Shown here: piece after piece, positions 33,606 through 45,513 of the stretch
Layout of the letters: every line of letters begins with the position of its first letter
How positions within the stretch are numbered: position 1 is the stretch's first letter
NCBI GenBank assembly: GCA_001600055.1
Contig: BCIV01000020.1
Location: 276,309-340,308, forward strand
Direction of reading: 5' to 3'
DNA from: Filobasidium wieringae
Lineage: Eukaryota; Basidiomycota; Tremellomycetes; Filobasidiales; Filobasidiaceae
DNA length: 64,000 nucleotides
Program-made: the position numbers and the translations under genes
Notes under the pieces: generated by a model
Seen by the model: the letters and a program-made list of their open reading frames with translations, nothing else
What the model was told of the DNA's origin: nothing
Databases searched by the model: none

Positions 33606-36600
33606 TTATGGATCAGGGATCTTCTTCTTCTTCTGTTGGGCTATCGCTATGATTTTCTTGATTTTGTCGGCAAACACCGGTTTGGTGAGAATTTCATCCA
33701 CTCCGGCGGACATGTATGCGTCTTGATCCTCTAACATATCGTAATGGCAGATGCTCAGTCCATAAGTGACATGAGGATACCGCCAAATGCTTACCTTTGA
33801 GTGCGTTCCCTGTTGCACCCACAACAAATACTTTCGAGCCACGTTTCCGCAGTTCCCTGACGGCTTCTTCTCCAGTCATGACAGGCATCATGCTAGAGTG
33901 TAATCGAGCAGCATCAGATTTGAGACATCGAGATAGCACATCAACAGGACGTACTTGTCTAAGAAAACAATATCATACTGTTCGTCGGACGGCCTATCCA
34001 GGATGAGCTGTAATGCTGGAGCACCATCCTCCGCCTCCGTAACGCTGTGACCTAACTTTTTCAATATCCGACTCATGAGCGCACGGGTCATGCTGAACAC
34101 AAGACGAGGACGAAAATCAATAAGCAAGTCCAGGCAAGTAGGGCAGATAGAAATAAGACCCTTGACTTACGAGCAGTCATCCACTACCAAACAGTCGAGT
34201 TTGGGCGGCTTCCCTATTCCATCGCTAACAGCTTTGCTACCTTTCTCTATAGCGCCTGCAGCAAGATCCGATGTCCGCTCGACGACAGCCTCAGTTTCGC
34301 TGTCCATTCGTTCCGGCGCGACTCGTGGTGGCGACGTTATTGAACCACTGGACACTACGGCCGTTGTGACTGCACAGGGAAGACCGCAAATGAGTGTGTC
34401 GTATGGATCGGTTTTGGTCTTAGTACTTACAAGTGGTAGGCGATTGAGCAGAGCGATCGGAGAGAGCTGAATTCAATACGATGGAACGCTTGTCGATGGA
34501 TGATCGCGGCGAGATGAAAGGGCTGGGGAGTCTATCCGTCATGATGTACGCTTCTTCCTGTATCGGCAGGGGAACTTCGAACCTGCTCAATAGATCAGTA
34601 AAGGCTGACATACTGCTGATGGTTCCAGACTTACCAGAAAGTCGAGCCTTGTCCAGCTTCACTTTCTACTCCCAACCGACCGCCGAAAACTTCAATAAAT
34701 TTTCTACATAACGCCAGTCCAAGTCCGCTTCCGCTGCCTCCTTGCTTTTTCCCAACCTTGGTCTGACGATATTCAGAGAATAGTTCAGTTTCTTTGACAT
34801 CATCGGGACCGAATCCGACTCCCGTGTCGCGAACTTCGACACGGATGATAGCCCTGCGAGATCCGCCCCGGGCTGAGTCCGAACGTGATTGTGCATTGCT
34901 GGATAGTATGCTGGTAGTGGAATATTTACGGTAGTCCGAAGAAGTGCTTGCACGTACTTCGGCAGGACGGATGGGCAGAACAGTAATTTGGTCGGCTTCA
35001 CAGTCGTCCTTGATAGTAGGTAGTTTCGGGTCATCAGCCATACGATCCGGTGTCATCAGACCTCCCACAATGCCCAATAGTTTGGTCACTATCGTTACAC
35101 TTCCTTCTCTCGTGAATTTGAACGAGTTACTAGTCAGGTTCTCTATCAGTTGTCGTAGTCGGCCGGAGTCTCCCAAAAGAACCAATTCTTCCATCTTCGG
35201 ATCAGCTTCCAGCTTCAAATCGAGCTTCAGCGCCTGAGCTTGTGATCGGAAACCGTTGACAGCTTGTTCTACGGTTTGATCGAATTTGAATGGTTCGATA
35301 GATGGCTCCAGCATTCCAAGTGCAATACGATCCAAGGATAAAACGTCGTTGAGGACTCGAGACATAAGCTGGAAATCGTTGGTCACACTGGAAACCATAT
35401 CTTGCTTGTCCTTGTCCATCGAGCGTTCAGGTAATTCATCCAGTAGCAGGCCGAAGTTAAGGGCACATCGATTGAGCGGGCCTCGAATCTATTTTGATCG
35501 CTCATCAGCTCAACGAGGAGGACCGGATTTTAGACGGTCCAGACTCACCTCATGGAAAACGTAAGCGATAAACCGTTTCGAATTTTGGTTCGCCTGAGCC
35601 TCAGCTCTTCTAGCCCTTTCAGTTGCTCTGTACTGCTTCTTGACCTCCGCTCTGAGGGAAAACATCTTCCTACTTGATTTCTCCCTGAACCAACTCGTCA
35701 TCAACAAAAAGGCGTGTATGGATATGAATATCAGGAGGTTTCTGATCATCAATTTCGGAGCGCCTGGAACTAGAATCAGACCGATCACTAAAGCACACCA
35801 TACGATCACTCCGATCAGATGAAACCCTCTCTTCTGGCCTAGTCCCAGAAGGCCGATAACTGGTAATCCGATTGACCAGTAATATAGCGCAATAAACGCT
35901 CCGGAGTTCATGCAGGTATCTGCACCCCCAGTATAGAATCCACATGTATACATGTTGATAATGACCGCATAAGCAAAGGCCCAACTCGCCAATAGCACCC
36001 AAGTCTGGTAGAAGAAACAAGCCTTCCTCATCAAATCCAGAGCGACGAAGAATGGAAGAGGAACGGAGAGGACACCGTTTGCAAAGATAAATGCCCAACG
36101 GTTGTAAGTCGGTATAGGATGGTTTGTAAGACCGAAAGTAAGAGCGAAAGCGAAGATATAGTGCAAGCTGGATATTATTGCTCCTTGGCGAACGGTATAC
36201 CAAGCCTCTTTCTGATAATTCTCCTCCTTGTGCGGATCTTCAAAGCGAGGCTTGAAGAAACTCTGAGAGCATTGCTGCAGTAAATGGAAGCATCTTCGCA
36301 GTCGAGACGTCTGCTCATGGTGCATGTTCGCGCCGTACGAGCTTGGGCTGGTTCCCGAAGGATGAGACACCGAAGCAGGATTATGATGTTCGTGTCCATT
36401 CGTTTCATCCCCGGATGACCCTCTTCTGGACGGTACCGCGTGAGGATCTAATCCTCGGTCGTTCCATAAATTGTTGTCCACAGCAACAAACTCGACTTTT
36501 CCTTCAGCAGGACTGATTTCCAGGGCGTTCTCTTCGAGTTCATCTTCCCATTTTCTTTCGTCCAGATCTTTGGCCCCCGACAGCCGTCTTGTCCTCATAC

Positions 36601-36931
36601 GCCGTAACCCGGATTCGAGTGCGCTCATCCTGGTCCCCGTTCTTCTCATCCTCATGGAGTTGCCTTTCTTCCCGCTGTTACCGAGTCGTTCTATCTCGTC
36701 GTCTGAATCAGCTTCTACATCTGAGCTATCCGTCGGAAGAGCAGGGTTTTTGATCATCTTCCAAGCAATCGAAAGCCCTTTCAAGGTCGCCTTCCTGGCC
36801 CTTCTAGCGTTATCATTACGGTTTGGCCGCTTCGAGGGAGTGGATGATGGAAAGGGAATGGAAGGATGAAAACGAGTGGCGGAAGGGGGTTGGTCCAAAA
36901 CCGCAGAGGTATGGGACTGATTGGTCACCAT
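33606..36931 (-). CDS. Membrane-bound hybrid histidine kinase with C-terminal receiver
   Basis: Seven exons (35549-36931, 34635-35488, 34431-34582, 34171-34369, 33955-34092, 33795-33892, 33606-33730) give 982 residues. About 220 residues of charged N-terminus precede six or so membrane helices (from about residue 240 to 420) and no PAS or HAMP domain. A coiled coil (RAEVKKQYRATERARRAEAQ) leads to the H box, YVFHEIRGPLN, whose His receives the phosphate. The ATPase part shows NLTSNSFKF (N box), VRDTGVGFGPDD and GSGSGLGLALCRKF. The receiver has the acidic pair in LVVDDC, the phospho-acceptor Asp in VFLDNMMPV, Thr in VGATGN and Lys in TKP. It should signal to an Ypd1-type carrier. The ligand is unknown. 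Confidence 0.93.
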
Positions 36932-37612
36932 CTTTGGAATGGAACAGCTTCACGCGAAAGGTGTGTCGATGCAGATTTACTTGATATAAATTATGATGGG
37001 TGTCGCGGTGATTGTCGTTGTCTTCGAGGAAATGGTAGAGATTATCGTGCAACCGTTATTGAAACATGATCACCCGAATATCAACGGTTCAAAACAAAAT
37101 CCAGCCGAGTACAGCTAGAAGAGATAATAGTCGATTGTGAAGAAATTCCAAATTAGTATTCGTTGCTAGGTTCCTTATGAAGCTAGTTCTGAACTAGATT
37201 GGGCTTACATGGAGCTCTTTTACCTGATATAGCCACTTTGACCCTTCGATTGTTGCCTTTGTCGTTCCTGTACTGGTTCACTGCCTAATCAGTCAGGTCT
37301 TGTCGTTCGAAGCAAGAAATTGCAGCGAGTGATCTCAGTAGGTCTGCAGTCTTCCTTGAGGGTGAATCGACACTGTTACGGAGGGGTTTCTACGATATCA
37401 TGTAAGCCAAGTAAGCCATAAAAGTTGCTACCTCCCGAACGGAGACATCCATCACAAGTCACATTTTGCATCCGCACTGATGGCTTCGACCGTGACCTCA
37501 TCGTCAACATTTCGACTTAGCATGCTTTAGTACCCCAGTCAACGACAAGATCTACCTCAAATTTCTCTTAGACCTAGCCTTCTCCTGACTGTAAACACAT
37601 AGACCCAGCGAC
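36932..37612. other. Bidirectional promoter, histidine kinase and FIS1
   Basis: 681 bp between divergent starts. No RNA gene or repeat was recognised. Confidence 0.5.
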
Positions 37613-38636
37613 ATGCCCACCGATCTTCCTTACGCAGCGGATGCCGAAGAGAGCTTGGCTTACGATGAATTAGAGGTACGTCTGACTCGCTATCCAACGA
37701 CTGCGCTTAATGTGGCGAAATATGTTTTGGAGAGTATCCATGTTGATACTTGCTTATATCATCCTCTTCCGCTCCTCTAAATCTCGTTCCACATACATCA
37801 TATACTATCCGTCGATCCCGGTTTCTGTCGACCGGTACATTTGGCCTCCCTTTTACCGGCAAACGCAATATCATCCGGCATTACAATATGACGACAACAG
37901 GTCCTCAAGACACAATACTTCAAAGAGCAGGACCAAAACCATATTTCAACCCAGACCAAGTTCAACTATGGTAAGCTTGATGTGCCCCGAGCGATCTACA
38001 TTTGCAAGAATGAACGCTGTTATGACGAATCTCACTGACTTTGCTCAATTCTCCCTAATTCTACTATCTATCTTTTACCTACCGCCGTCTTCAACACGAC
38101 CACAACAACAGCATGGGGAATGGTGAAATCTCCCAAAAGGGAACTCCAAACTGAAGGTGTAAAGCTATTACAAGGTTAGCCTGCCTTTCTGTGTGGGGAG
38201 AGTTCCACGTGGTCCTAATATACCTCGTCGGTGCTGCGAAAGAAATTTACCAAACTGCACCGGAATACAGAAGAGAGTGTTCCTACTACATAGCCCTGGG
38301 GTACTACAAGCTGGGAAACTATGGAATGGGCAGGAAATTCAACGGTATGACTTTGTGGCAGACCTTCGCGCGCAGAGACCTGCTCATGCCATTCGGTTGA
38401 CCTTCGTTATCAGACCTATTGTTACACGTCGAACCTTCTAACAGACAGGCTCAGAGCCTAAAAGGTTTGATCGACGGAGCGGAGACTAGGGAAGGATATA
38501 TCGGTAAGGTCGTTGTTCTAGAGTCGGGTTTTATGAGGCTGACCTTCCTTGCTGCTTAGGTATCGGTCTAGTAGCAGGTGCTGCAGCAGTGGGAGGATTG
38601 TTAGTTGCTGGAATGCTGAAGAGAGCGAGAAGATGA
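37613..38636 (+). CDS. FIS1: Mitochondrial fission protein Fis1
   Basis: Six small exons (37613-37675, 37901-37970, 38112-38174, 38243-38344, 38414-38503, 38560-38636) give 154 residues, the exact family length. Fis1 is a tail-anchored outer-membrane protein that recruits the division machinery to mitochondria and peroxisomes. FNYAWGMVKS, LQTEGVKLLQEIYQTAPEYR and ECSYYIALGYYKLGNYG form the TPR-like helical bundle. The C-terminal end is a Gly/Ala/Val/Leu membrane anchor followed by KRARR, a basic tail that favours mitochondrial targeting. No frame in the genomic sequence shows the protein intact because every exon is shorter than 105 bp. Confidence 0.95.
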
Positions 38637-38979
38637 TACAATTGTCCAGGTTGTTGAAGGCGAGATATATGCCTCTTGATTTGGCTTGATAACCGTTTGT
38701 ATTTAGATCGTAACTTGAGTGTGCAGCAATAATATCCTTATTTGACTCGGCGATAGGAGTTGTAACATACAGCTGTAGATCAAATTGTATTGGCTGTGGG
38801 GATGGGATGGCCGTTCTTCTGCATGACGACAGATCGAGGACGGCTAGCTCGGGTATCTTTCTGCGCGAAGTGAAACCTGAAGCTGTGATTTCTATATTTC
38901 GCAACGGGTTTCAATCCACCAGCGTCCTCCTCGGTTATTCCAAACTCCTCGACACATACTTTATAGATACAGCCTTGAC
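38637..38979. other. Intergenic region FIS1-SSL1
   Basis: 343 bp containing the FIS1 3' end and the SSL1 promoter. Nothing else was recognised. Confidence 0.4.
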
Positions 38980-41371
38980 ATGGACTCTGATGACTCCGAC
39001 GCACCTAATGCCGCCCTGTCTAGAGTTCAGAAAGGGAAGGGTCGAGCAATAGTGTCTTCTGACGACGAAAGCGATTCCAACCCCAACAATCTTCCTGCTC
39101 AGCGACCTCAATCTGCTCTACCAAACGGCAAGCGGATAGAATTCAATGCAAAGAGCGGGGCTAAAGGAAGAGCAGTTATTTCCGGCTTAAATGGAAGATC
39201 GGCTCAAGCTGAAGCCGATTCGAACGGAAATGGAAATAGTGTCAATGCAAATGGAGGACCAGGAGGGCGAGGCTTAGGCTTGGGGAGTGGTAGAGAAGAG
39301 GAGAGAGAAGGGTTAGACGTCTTCGCTGGAGATGAAGAGGAAGATGATTTGGACGTTGCAGGTGGGCCCGGAGATAAGGGGAAAAAACGAAAAACAGGGG
39401 ATGTGAGTTGAGAAGCTCGACAGGACCGGACAACCTGTTTGGTTAAATCGTTGTTGGATAGGTTGTGGAGGTACTAATGGTGAAATGCTTGATGTATAGC
39501 AATCATATGCCTGGGAGGCTTCATATAATAGGTCATGGGATGCCGTACAAGAAGATGAGAGCGGAGGATTACAAGCTGCTGTAGAAGGCCTGATGTTGAG
39601 AGGGCGAAGGAGAAGGTGAGCGTGAGAGTTAACGGACGACAACCTGGATTTATTCTGATAGTCGACTGGCCGGGTCCCACTTTACAGGGCACAGACCTCT
39701 CAATCGTCTTTACGGAGGAGTATCATTCGTCATATGTACATTTTACTGGATTTGAGTATCAGTATGAACGATAAAGATATGCGACCGACCAGGTGCGTCA
39801 TGCGGGTTCGAAACTCTCCTTTTTAGCTGCTACTGATAGCTTACAATCTCTAGATGGGATTTGACTCTACAATACCTGAGGAGTTTCGTGACGGAATGGT
39901 TTGATCAAAATCCCCTCGGCCAGGTCAGTCAAAGGTCTTTCTATTTGAGGCGAGCGATGCAGGGGAGCTGAGTGAATTGCTGTAGATCGGAATAATTGGA
40001 CTCCGAAACGGTCTAGGGGAGATGATCATCGAGATGGGGGGTAAGTGAGGGCGAGGAGTCGGATAGTGCTCTTGAGCTAATAGATTGGACATATGCAGGT
40101 AACCCTCACGCCATTTTAGCAGCTTTAGCAGATAAGCGGAAGTTAGAACCTAGTGGTGAACCAAGTTTACAAAATGGGCTGGATATGGCACGAAGTAGTA
40201 TGAAGTAAGTCGGTTTGGGTAGGGAGAATTTGTTGATTTCAGACTAACTTCGGCCGATCAGTCATCTTCCATCTACGTCGTCTCTAGAAGTCCTCGTACT
40301 GTTTTCTTCCTTAACAACCACGGATCCAGGCAGTATTCACAAAACCCTGTCAAGGTTGTTATCGGCACGAGTCAGGATATCTATCATTGCCTTGGCAGCC
40401 GAATTGAAGATCTGTCGTCTGATAACAGAAAAGACTCAGGGGAAGTTTGGTGTCGCCCTGAATGAGGCTCATTACAAGGAGCTTCTTTTCGAGATGGTTC
40501 AGGCTCCCGCCACGACCATGCAAGGAACGATAGGTCTGAAATCGGCCATGGCTGGAATCGCAAAACGGGCAGCAGGAAAGGATGCAAGCAGAGGAAGTAA
40601 GGCTCCGCCAGCGGATCTTATGATGATGGGATTCCCTACGAGATTACCACTTGCTGGTCCTGGAGCTGTCGGGCTATGTGCTTGCCATGGCCTGATTAGA
40701 AGAGGAGGATATCTGTGTCCGAGGTGTGGCGCGAAGGCTTGTGAAGTACCGACGGATTGCGAGGTATGTGGGTTGATGGTGGTGAGCAGTCCTCATTTGG
40801 CTAGAAGGTGAGTGAAATATCGTCATTAAACGGGCAACGAGCAGTACTGATGTTTGAAACTTGTAGTTATTGGTTCCTTTTCCCTGTGCATGCATACGGT
40901 GTCATGTACGTATCTTAGATCGATATTAACGAACTTGTTAACTTACCTGACGTGGTCCATCATTAGAACGGAACTGCAACCGGAGGATGCTACACAGGTG
41001 TCTTGCTTTGGTTGCAATGTCCCATTTCCAGAGGTATACTCTAACGCGCAAAACTTAAACTGAGGGCAGATGTTGACCCTCTTGGTCGAACAGGCTACTA
41101 CAGAGGAGGAAGGTGTGTCGCACATCGAAGAGGGTGTTTCGGCAACAGGAAGATATCGGTCAGTCAACCGCCTATATCGACTGCTAAATTCGAGCTTCTC
41201 AGCATTTTCCTCTTGCAGATGCCCGACATGCCGGAAAGACTACTGCATGGACTGCGATCTATTGTAAGTTCCCGGCAGATCAACAGCGTAACCGTATCTA
41301 AGTTGTTTTGATATCTCGCTACATATAGCATCCACGAGATTCTTAAAAGTTGTCCTGGATGTGCTAGTTAA
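38980..41371 (+). CDS. SSL1: TFIIH core subunit Ssl1 (p44)
   Basis: Twelve exons reconstruct 567 residues. Ssl1 is a TFIIH subunit that stimulates the XPD/Rad3 helicase in transcription and nucleotide excision repair. An acidic, low-complexity N-terminal extension (about 140 residues) precedes the von Willebrand A domain: RRSIIRHMYILLDLSISM, MRPTRWDLTLQYLRSFV, NPLGQIGIIGLRNG, and RLLSARVRISIIALAAE. The zinc-binding end follows with GLCACHG, CPRCGAKACEVPTDCEVCG, and a C-terminal RING-like part: SCFGCNVPF, YRCPTCRKDYCMDCDLFIHE, SCPGC. The acceptor of exon 10 has two in-frame options (41070 or slightly downstream), so a few residues there are uncertain. The gene runs in tandem with UTP12. Confidence 0.95.
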
Positions 41372-41716
41372 CTCAACCACGACTGTATTTAAAAGCCTAT
41401 GCATGCATCAAGGACGAGGCTGTACCTTAAATACTTTGTAGCGCGAACAATATACTCATCAGGTATCAGGTAGCAGATGACTGGCGGCAGAGGACTTATC
41501 TTGAAACCGTTAAGATGAAACGCGGGTAGTCACGTGACCTGTCCGGAATTTCAAGCTACTACCGTCTATGAGCAGTCAGCAGTCAGCTTTGCGACCTACT
41601 AGCATGTCCAGGACCCCTAACCTGGATATCCTGGACAGAGCACTGCTGTTTACCTTATAAAGAGTCGAAAGTCTTTTCAAAAGGGTCATCGAAGATCCTG
41701 CAAGTTACTAGAAGGC
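41372..41716. other. Intergenic region SSL1-UTP12
   Basis: 345 bp between two plus-strand genes. It contains the CACGTG palindrome at 41529-41538, 179 bp before the UTP12 ATG. Confidence 0.5.
41529..41538. promoter_or_regulatory. CACGTG palindrome in the UTP12 promoter
   Basis: GTCACGTGAC, identical to the site before the biotin gene, fits a Cbf1/bHLH binding site. Confidence 0.5.
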
Positions 41717-44700
41717 ATGGTCAAGAGCTACTCTAGGCACGGGCCTACCCAGGTAGGAACAATTTATCCGTAGACCTCGCTCGATATCGCTGAAATCGTG
41801 ATTCTTTCTTTAGGTGTTCGGTCTAATCACTTCCCCTGCAGGCACTTCGTACTCCTCTACCTTGTCCTCCGATTCCAATACATACGCCTATGTACCTGCT
41901 TGGGAAGACGTGAACGTATTCGATGTGCGCAAGGGTGAAAAGGTTGGAGAATGGCACGTTCCCGGAGGTCGGGAAGAGGTTGTCAGGATTTGCGCAGCCC
42001 CGCCATCTATTTCGAGAAGAAAAGAAGAAGCAGATGAACAGTCTCAAGATGACGACGATGAGGGTGATGAGGCGGAGAAGATGTTTGCGGTAGCTTACGC
42101 TGATGGAGCGATACGAATATGGTCTTCCTCGTTCCCCCAAGTATCCTCTTCTGAAGGATTCCCGAACACCGCTTTCGAATTAGTGACCTTCAACGGTCAC
42201 AAGAAGTCTCCTACCGCTCTCGTTTTCTCTACTGCAGGGGATCTGCTCTTCTCTGGTGGCGTTGAAGGGGAAATCGTTGTCTGGGACGTATTAGGAGAAG
42301 TGGGGTTGTTCAGGCTGAAAGGGCATCGTGGTGGAGTCACAGATCTTCGGTACATACCTCATCCAGATTCGATCTCTACTGGAACGGGTGGGAACAAGGG
42401 CTTCTTGATCAGTACATCAAAGGACGGGATGATGAAGCTGTGGGACCTGGACTCAAGGCATTGTCTGGAGACAGTGGTTGTGGGACGGGGAGAAGTCACT
42501 TCCCTCGATGTCAGAGAGCAGAAGGGAGATGACACCGGTTTTGAGGAAATTGGAGATTCCGTCAAGTCCAAGGGTCTTTGGACGATCTTGACGGGTGCGG
42601 GAGATGGAGAAGTAAAAGTATGGGAGTTGGGCTATGATGGATTGAGGGCAGGAATCAAGCAGGATGACGAAGGGAATGTGAGCATTTCATTAGAAACCAC
42701 ATGAAGAAAACAGTTGCTGATCTCGCTTGTGATATAGATTGCAAGGCTTTTCAGACAAATAGGCCCGCTGCCTCTTCCTAATTCTTCTAGCAACACCCAC
42801 CCTATCCAAACCATTACCTTTCATCCGAACTCGAGAGTCCCCTTGATTTACATCCAAACGAGCGACAAAACCGTTCAAGTCATGCGTATCCGAAGTGAAG
42901 AGGAAATGGAGGCTCGTCGAGCGAGAAAGCGACGAAGGGAGAGAGAAAAGGCAAAAAACAATGTTAAAGGCGAAGATGACGAGATGCTTGCCGACGAGAT
43001 CAAGCTCGAGGATGGGACTGGTGCTGGAACGTGGATTGAGCGAGTGGCGGAATTCTCCATAGTTAGGGCGAAGGCCAAGATAAGGTCGTTTTCCCTCATA
43101 GATGCAGAATCTTCTGGAACCTTGCAGATCCTGCTGCAGCTGAACAACAATTCGTTAGAGACCTGGACACTCCCAGCGCCTCCTACCGAGAATGTATCTG
43201 GCTCGGTCATGAAGAAGCTAAAGACACTGGCAGGTGCCGATGGAGTTATCGAGCCGGTGCGGAAGTACTCGGTTGAACATTCGGGTCATCGAGCGGATGT
43301 ACGAGCTTTGTGTGTTAGCTCCGATGATCAAGTTGTTGCGAGTGCCAGTAACGGTATGTTCTTCTCCCGAAACACCTTGTCGCTTCGAGACTCGCGTTGA
43401 TATCTTTGAACAAAAAAGGACAACTCAAGCTATGGAATCTAAAGACTGGGATATGTATCCGAACGATGGAATGTGGATATGCAATCTGCTCCGTTTTCCT
43501 TCCCGGTGATCGCCATGTGAGTCGACAGACTTTTGACCTGACACAACAGTCACTGAATCGTTGTCCTTTCAGGTTGTCGTTGGAACTAAAGCTGGAACGT
43601 TGGAGTTGTTTGATCTCCCATCCGCTACGATGCTGCAATCAGTGCAAGCCCATTCTGGACCTGTATGGGGTATTGATATCCGTCCGGACAAGGGTGGATT
43701 AGTCACGGGAAGCGCCGATAAGGATGTCAAATTCTGGGATCTACGCACTCGGGAAGTTGCAGGCGAGGGGAGCAAGATTATGACCCGGTTGGGAGAGGAG
43801 AGAGTGGTACGTCCACACTTGCTTGAAATGACTTAAAGTTCCGCTACTTAATCTACGAGGATTCTTTAGATCAAGACGAAACAGTTGTCTTTGGTTCATA
43901 CCAAGACGCTCAAGATGACTGACGATGTGCTTGCTGTGAAGTACAGTCCAGATAACAAGCTCCTGGCTGTCAGTCTACTGGACTCCACGGTAAAGGTCTT
44001 CTTCCAGGACTCACTGAAATTCTTCTTGAGTCTCTATGGGCATAAGGTATGTTAGTAAGGCTTACGACATGTCAGTCATATGCTCATCGTTCCCGATTGT
44101 AGCTACCTGTCCTGTCTATGGACATCTCCCAGGATTCCAAATTGATAATCACTTCTTCGGCAGACAAAAACATCAAGATCTGGGGATTGGATTTTGGAGA
44201 TTGTCATAAATCCATTTTCGCTCACGAGGAATCGATCATGAGCGTTGGTTTTGAGAAGGGTATGGGGAACGACGGATTCGGTAGCACTGGAAAGGGAAGT
44301 CATCTTTTCTGGAGTATCGGGAAAGACGGATTAGTTAAATACTGGGACGGCGACAAGGTAAGACTATGTGCGATCACACCGGTGCGAAGGATAAGGGCTG
44401 ACGATGTTTCACCACAGTTCGATCTTATTCAAACACTACGTGGACATCACTCCGAGATCTGGTCATTAGCTTTGAGTAACTTCGGCGACTTCGTCATCAC
44501 TGGAGGTGGAGATCGCGGCATAAGAGTCTGGGAGCGAACTGACGATCCTGTAAGTCAACCAGTCATCAAACGCATAAGCAGTCACGTGCTGATGAACATC
44601 TTTCAGCTTTTCCTGGAAGAAGAGAGAGAAAGGGAAATGGAACAGACCTATGAATCGAACCTGTTGTCAACGTTGAACAAGGAAGATCGAGCTATCGGGA

Positions 44701-45419
44701 GTGGTGCCGGCGGTGCGGACGGTGACGAACAAGATGCGAATGCTGGAGGGGCTGACGACAAGGCGGCCGAAGCTGACATGGTGAAGAAACAGACTGTCGA
44801 GTCCTTGATGGCGGGGGAGAAGATCTTAGAAGCTCTGGAGCTCTGTGAGAACGATTCGCAACTCTGGAGAGACTATCAAGAATCGCTAGAAAAAGCTCCT
44901 GCCGGAGTCCGAGAAGGATTACTACCTCCCCAGCGGAACCCGCGCCTTCTTGCTATGTCGCGTGAAGGTGATCCCGAGGATGGTATCACGGGTGCGGAAT
45001 ATGTTCGTCGGGTAATCGAAGGTCTGAAAGGTCCAGGACTAGAGGACGCTTTATTGGTCTTGCCCTTTGATAGGGTTCGAACTTTAGTTGGTTGCTTAGA
45101 TGCGTGGATCAAGGATCAGTTATCCATCCCATTGGCTAGTCGAATCCTGTTCTTCCTCCTTCGAACGCACCACCATCAAATCGTCTCAACGCGGCATTTG
45201 CGAACAATACTCGTTTCGTTGCGTATCAATTTACGAGACGCTCTCAGGAAGGAGAAGGATATCATGGGTTACAACTTGGCTGGGTTGAAGTATGTAAAAC
45301 GATTGGACGAAAGTGAACGGATAGCTGGAGTACTGGAAGGCGAGATGGACGAAGGAAGAGTGAAAGAGAGGATAGAAGAGGGTGTTAAGAAGAGGAAGAG
45401 GGTTGGTGTAGTGTCTTGA
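41717..45419 (+). CDS. UTP12: Utp12/Dip2, WD40 subunit of the UTP-B complex
   Basis: Nine exons (41717-41752, 41814-42677, 42738-43353, 43419-43516, 43573-43806, 43870-44046, 44103-44357, 44418-44549, 44607-45419) give 1074 residues. UTP-B is an early module of the SSU processome that binds U3 snoRNA and the 5' ETS. The start [20 protein letters not shown] is characteristic. Two stacked beta-propellers of WD repeats follow ([67 protein letters not shown]). The last exon carries the helical Utp12 domain from about [18 protein letters not shown] basic insert ([13 protein letters not shown]) breaks one propeller blade. It is the second SSU-processome gene in the window after UTP11. Confidence 0.96.
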
Positions 45420-45513
45420 TCTGTACGCTACTTCATCATCACATTTTGTACCAATATCTACAAGCATACCAGACCAGGAGATGTATCTCGTAATGCTGTC
45501 TTATCGAATGAGA

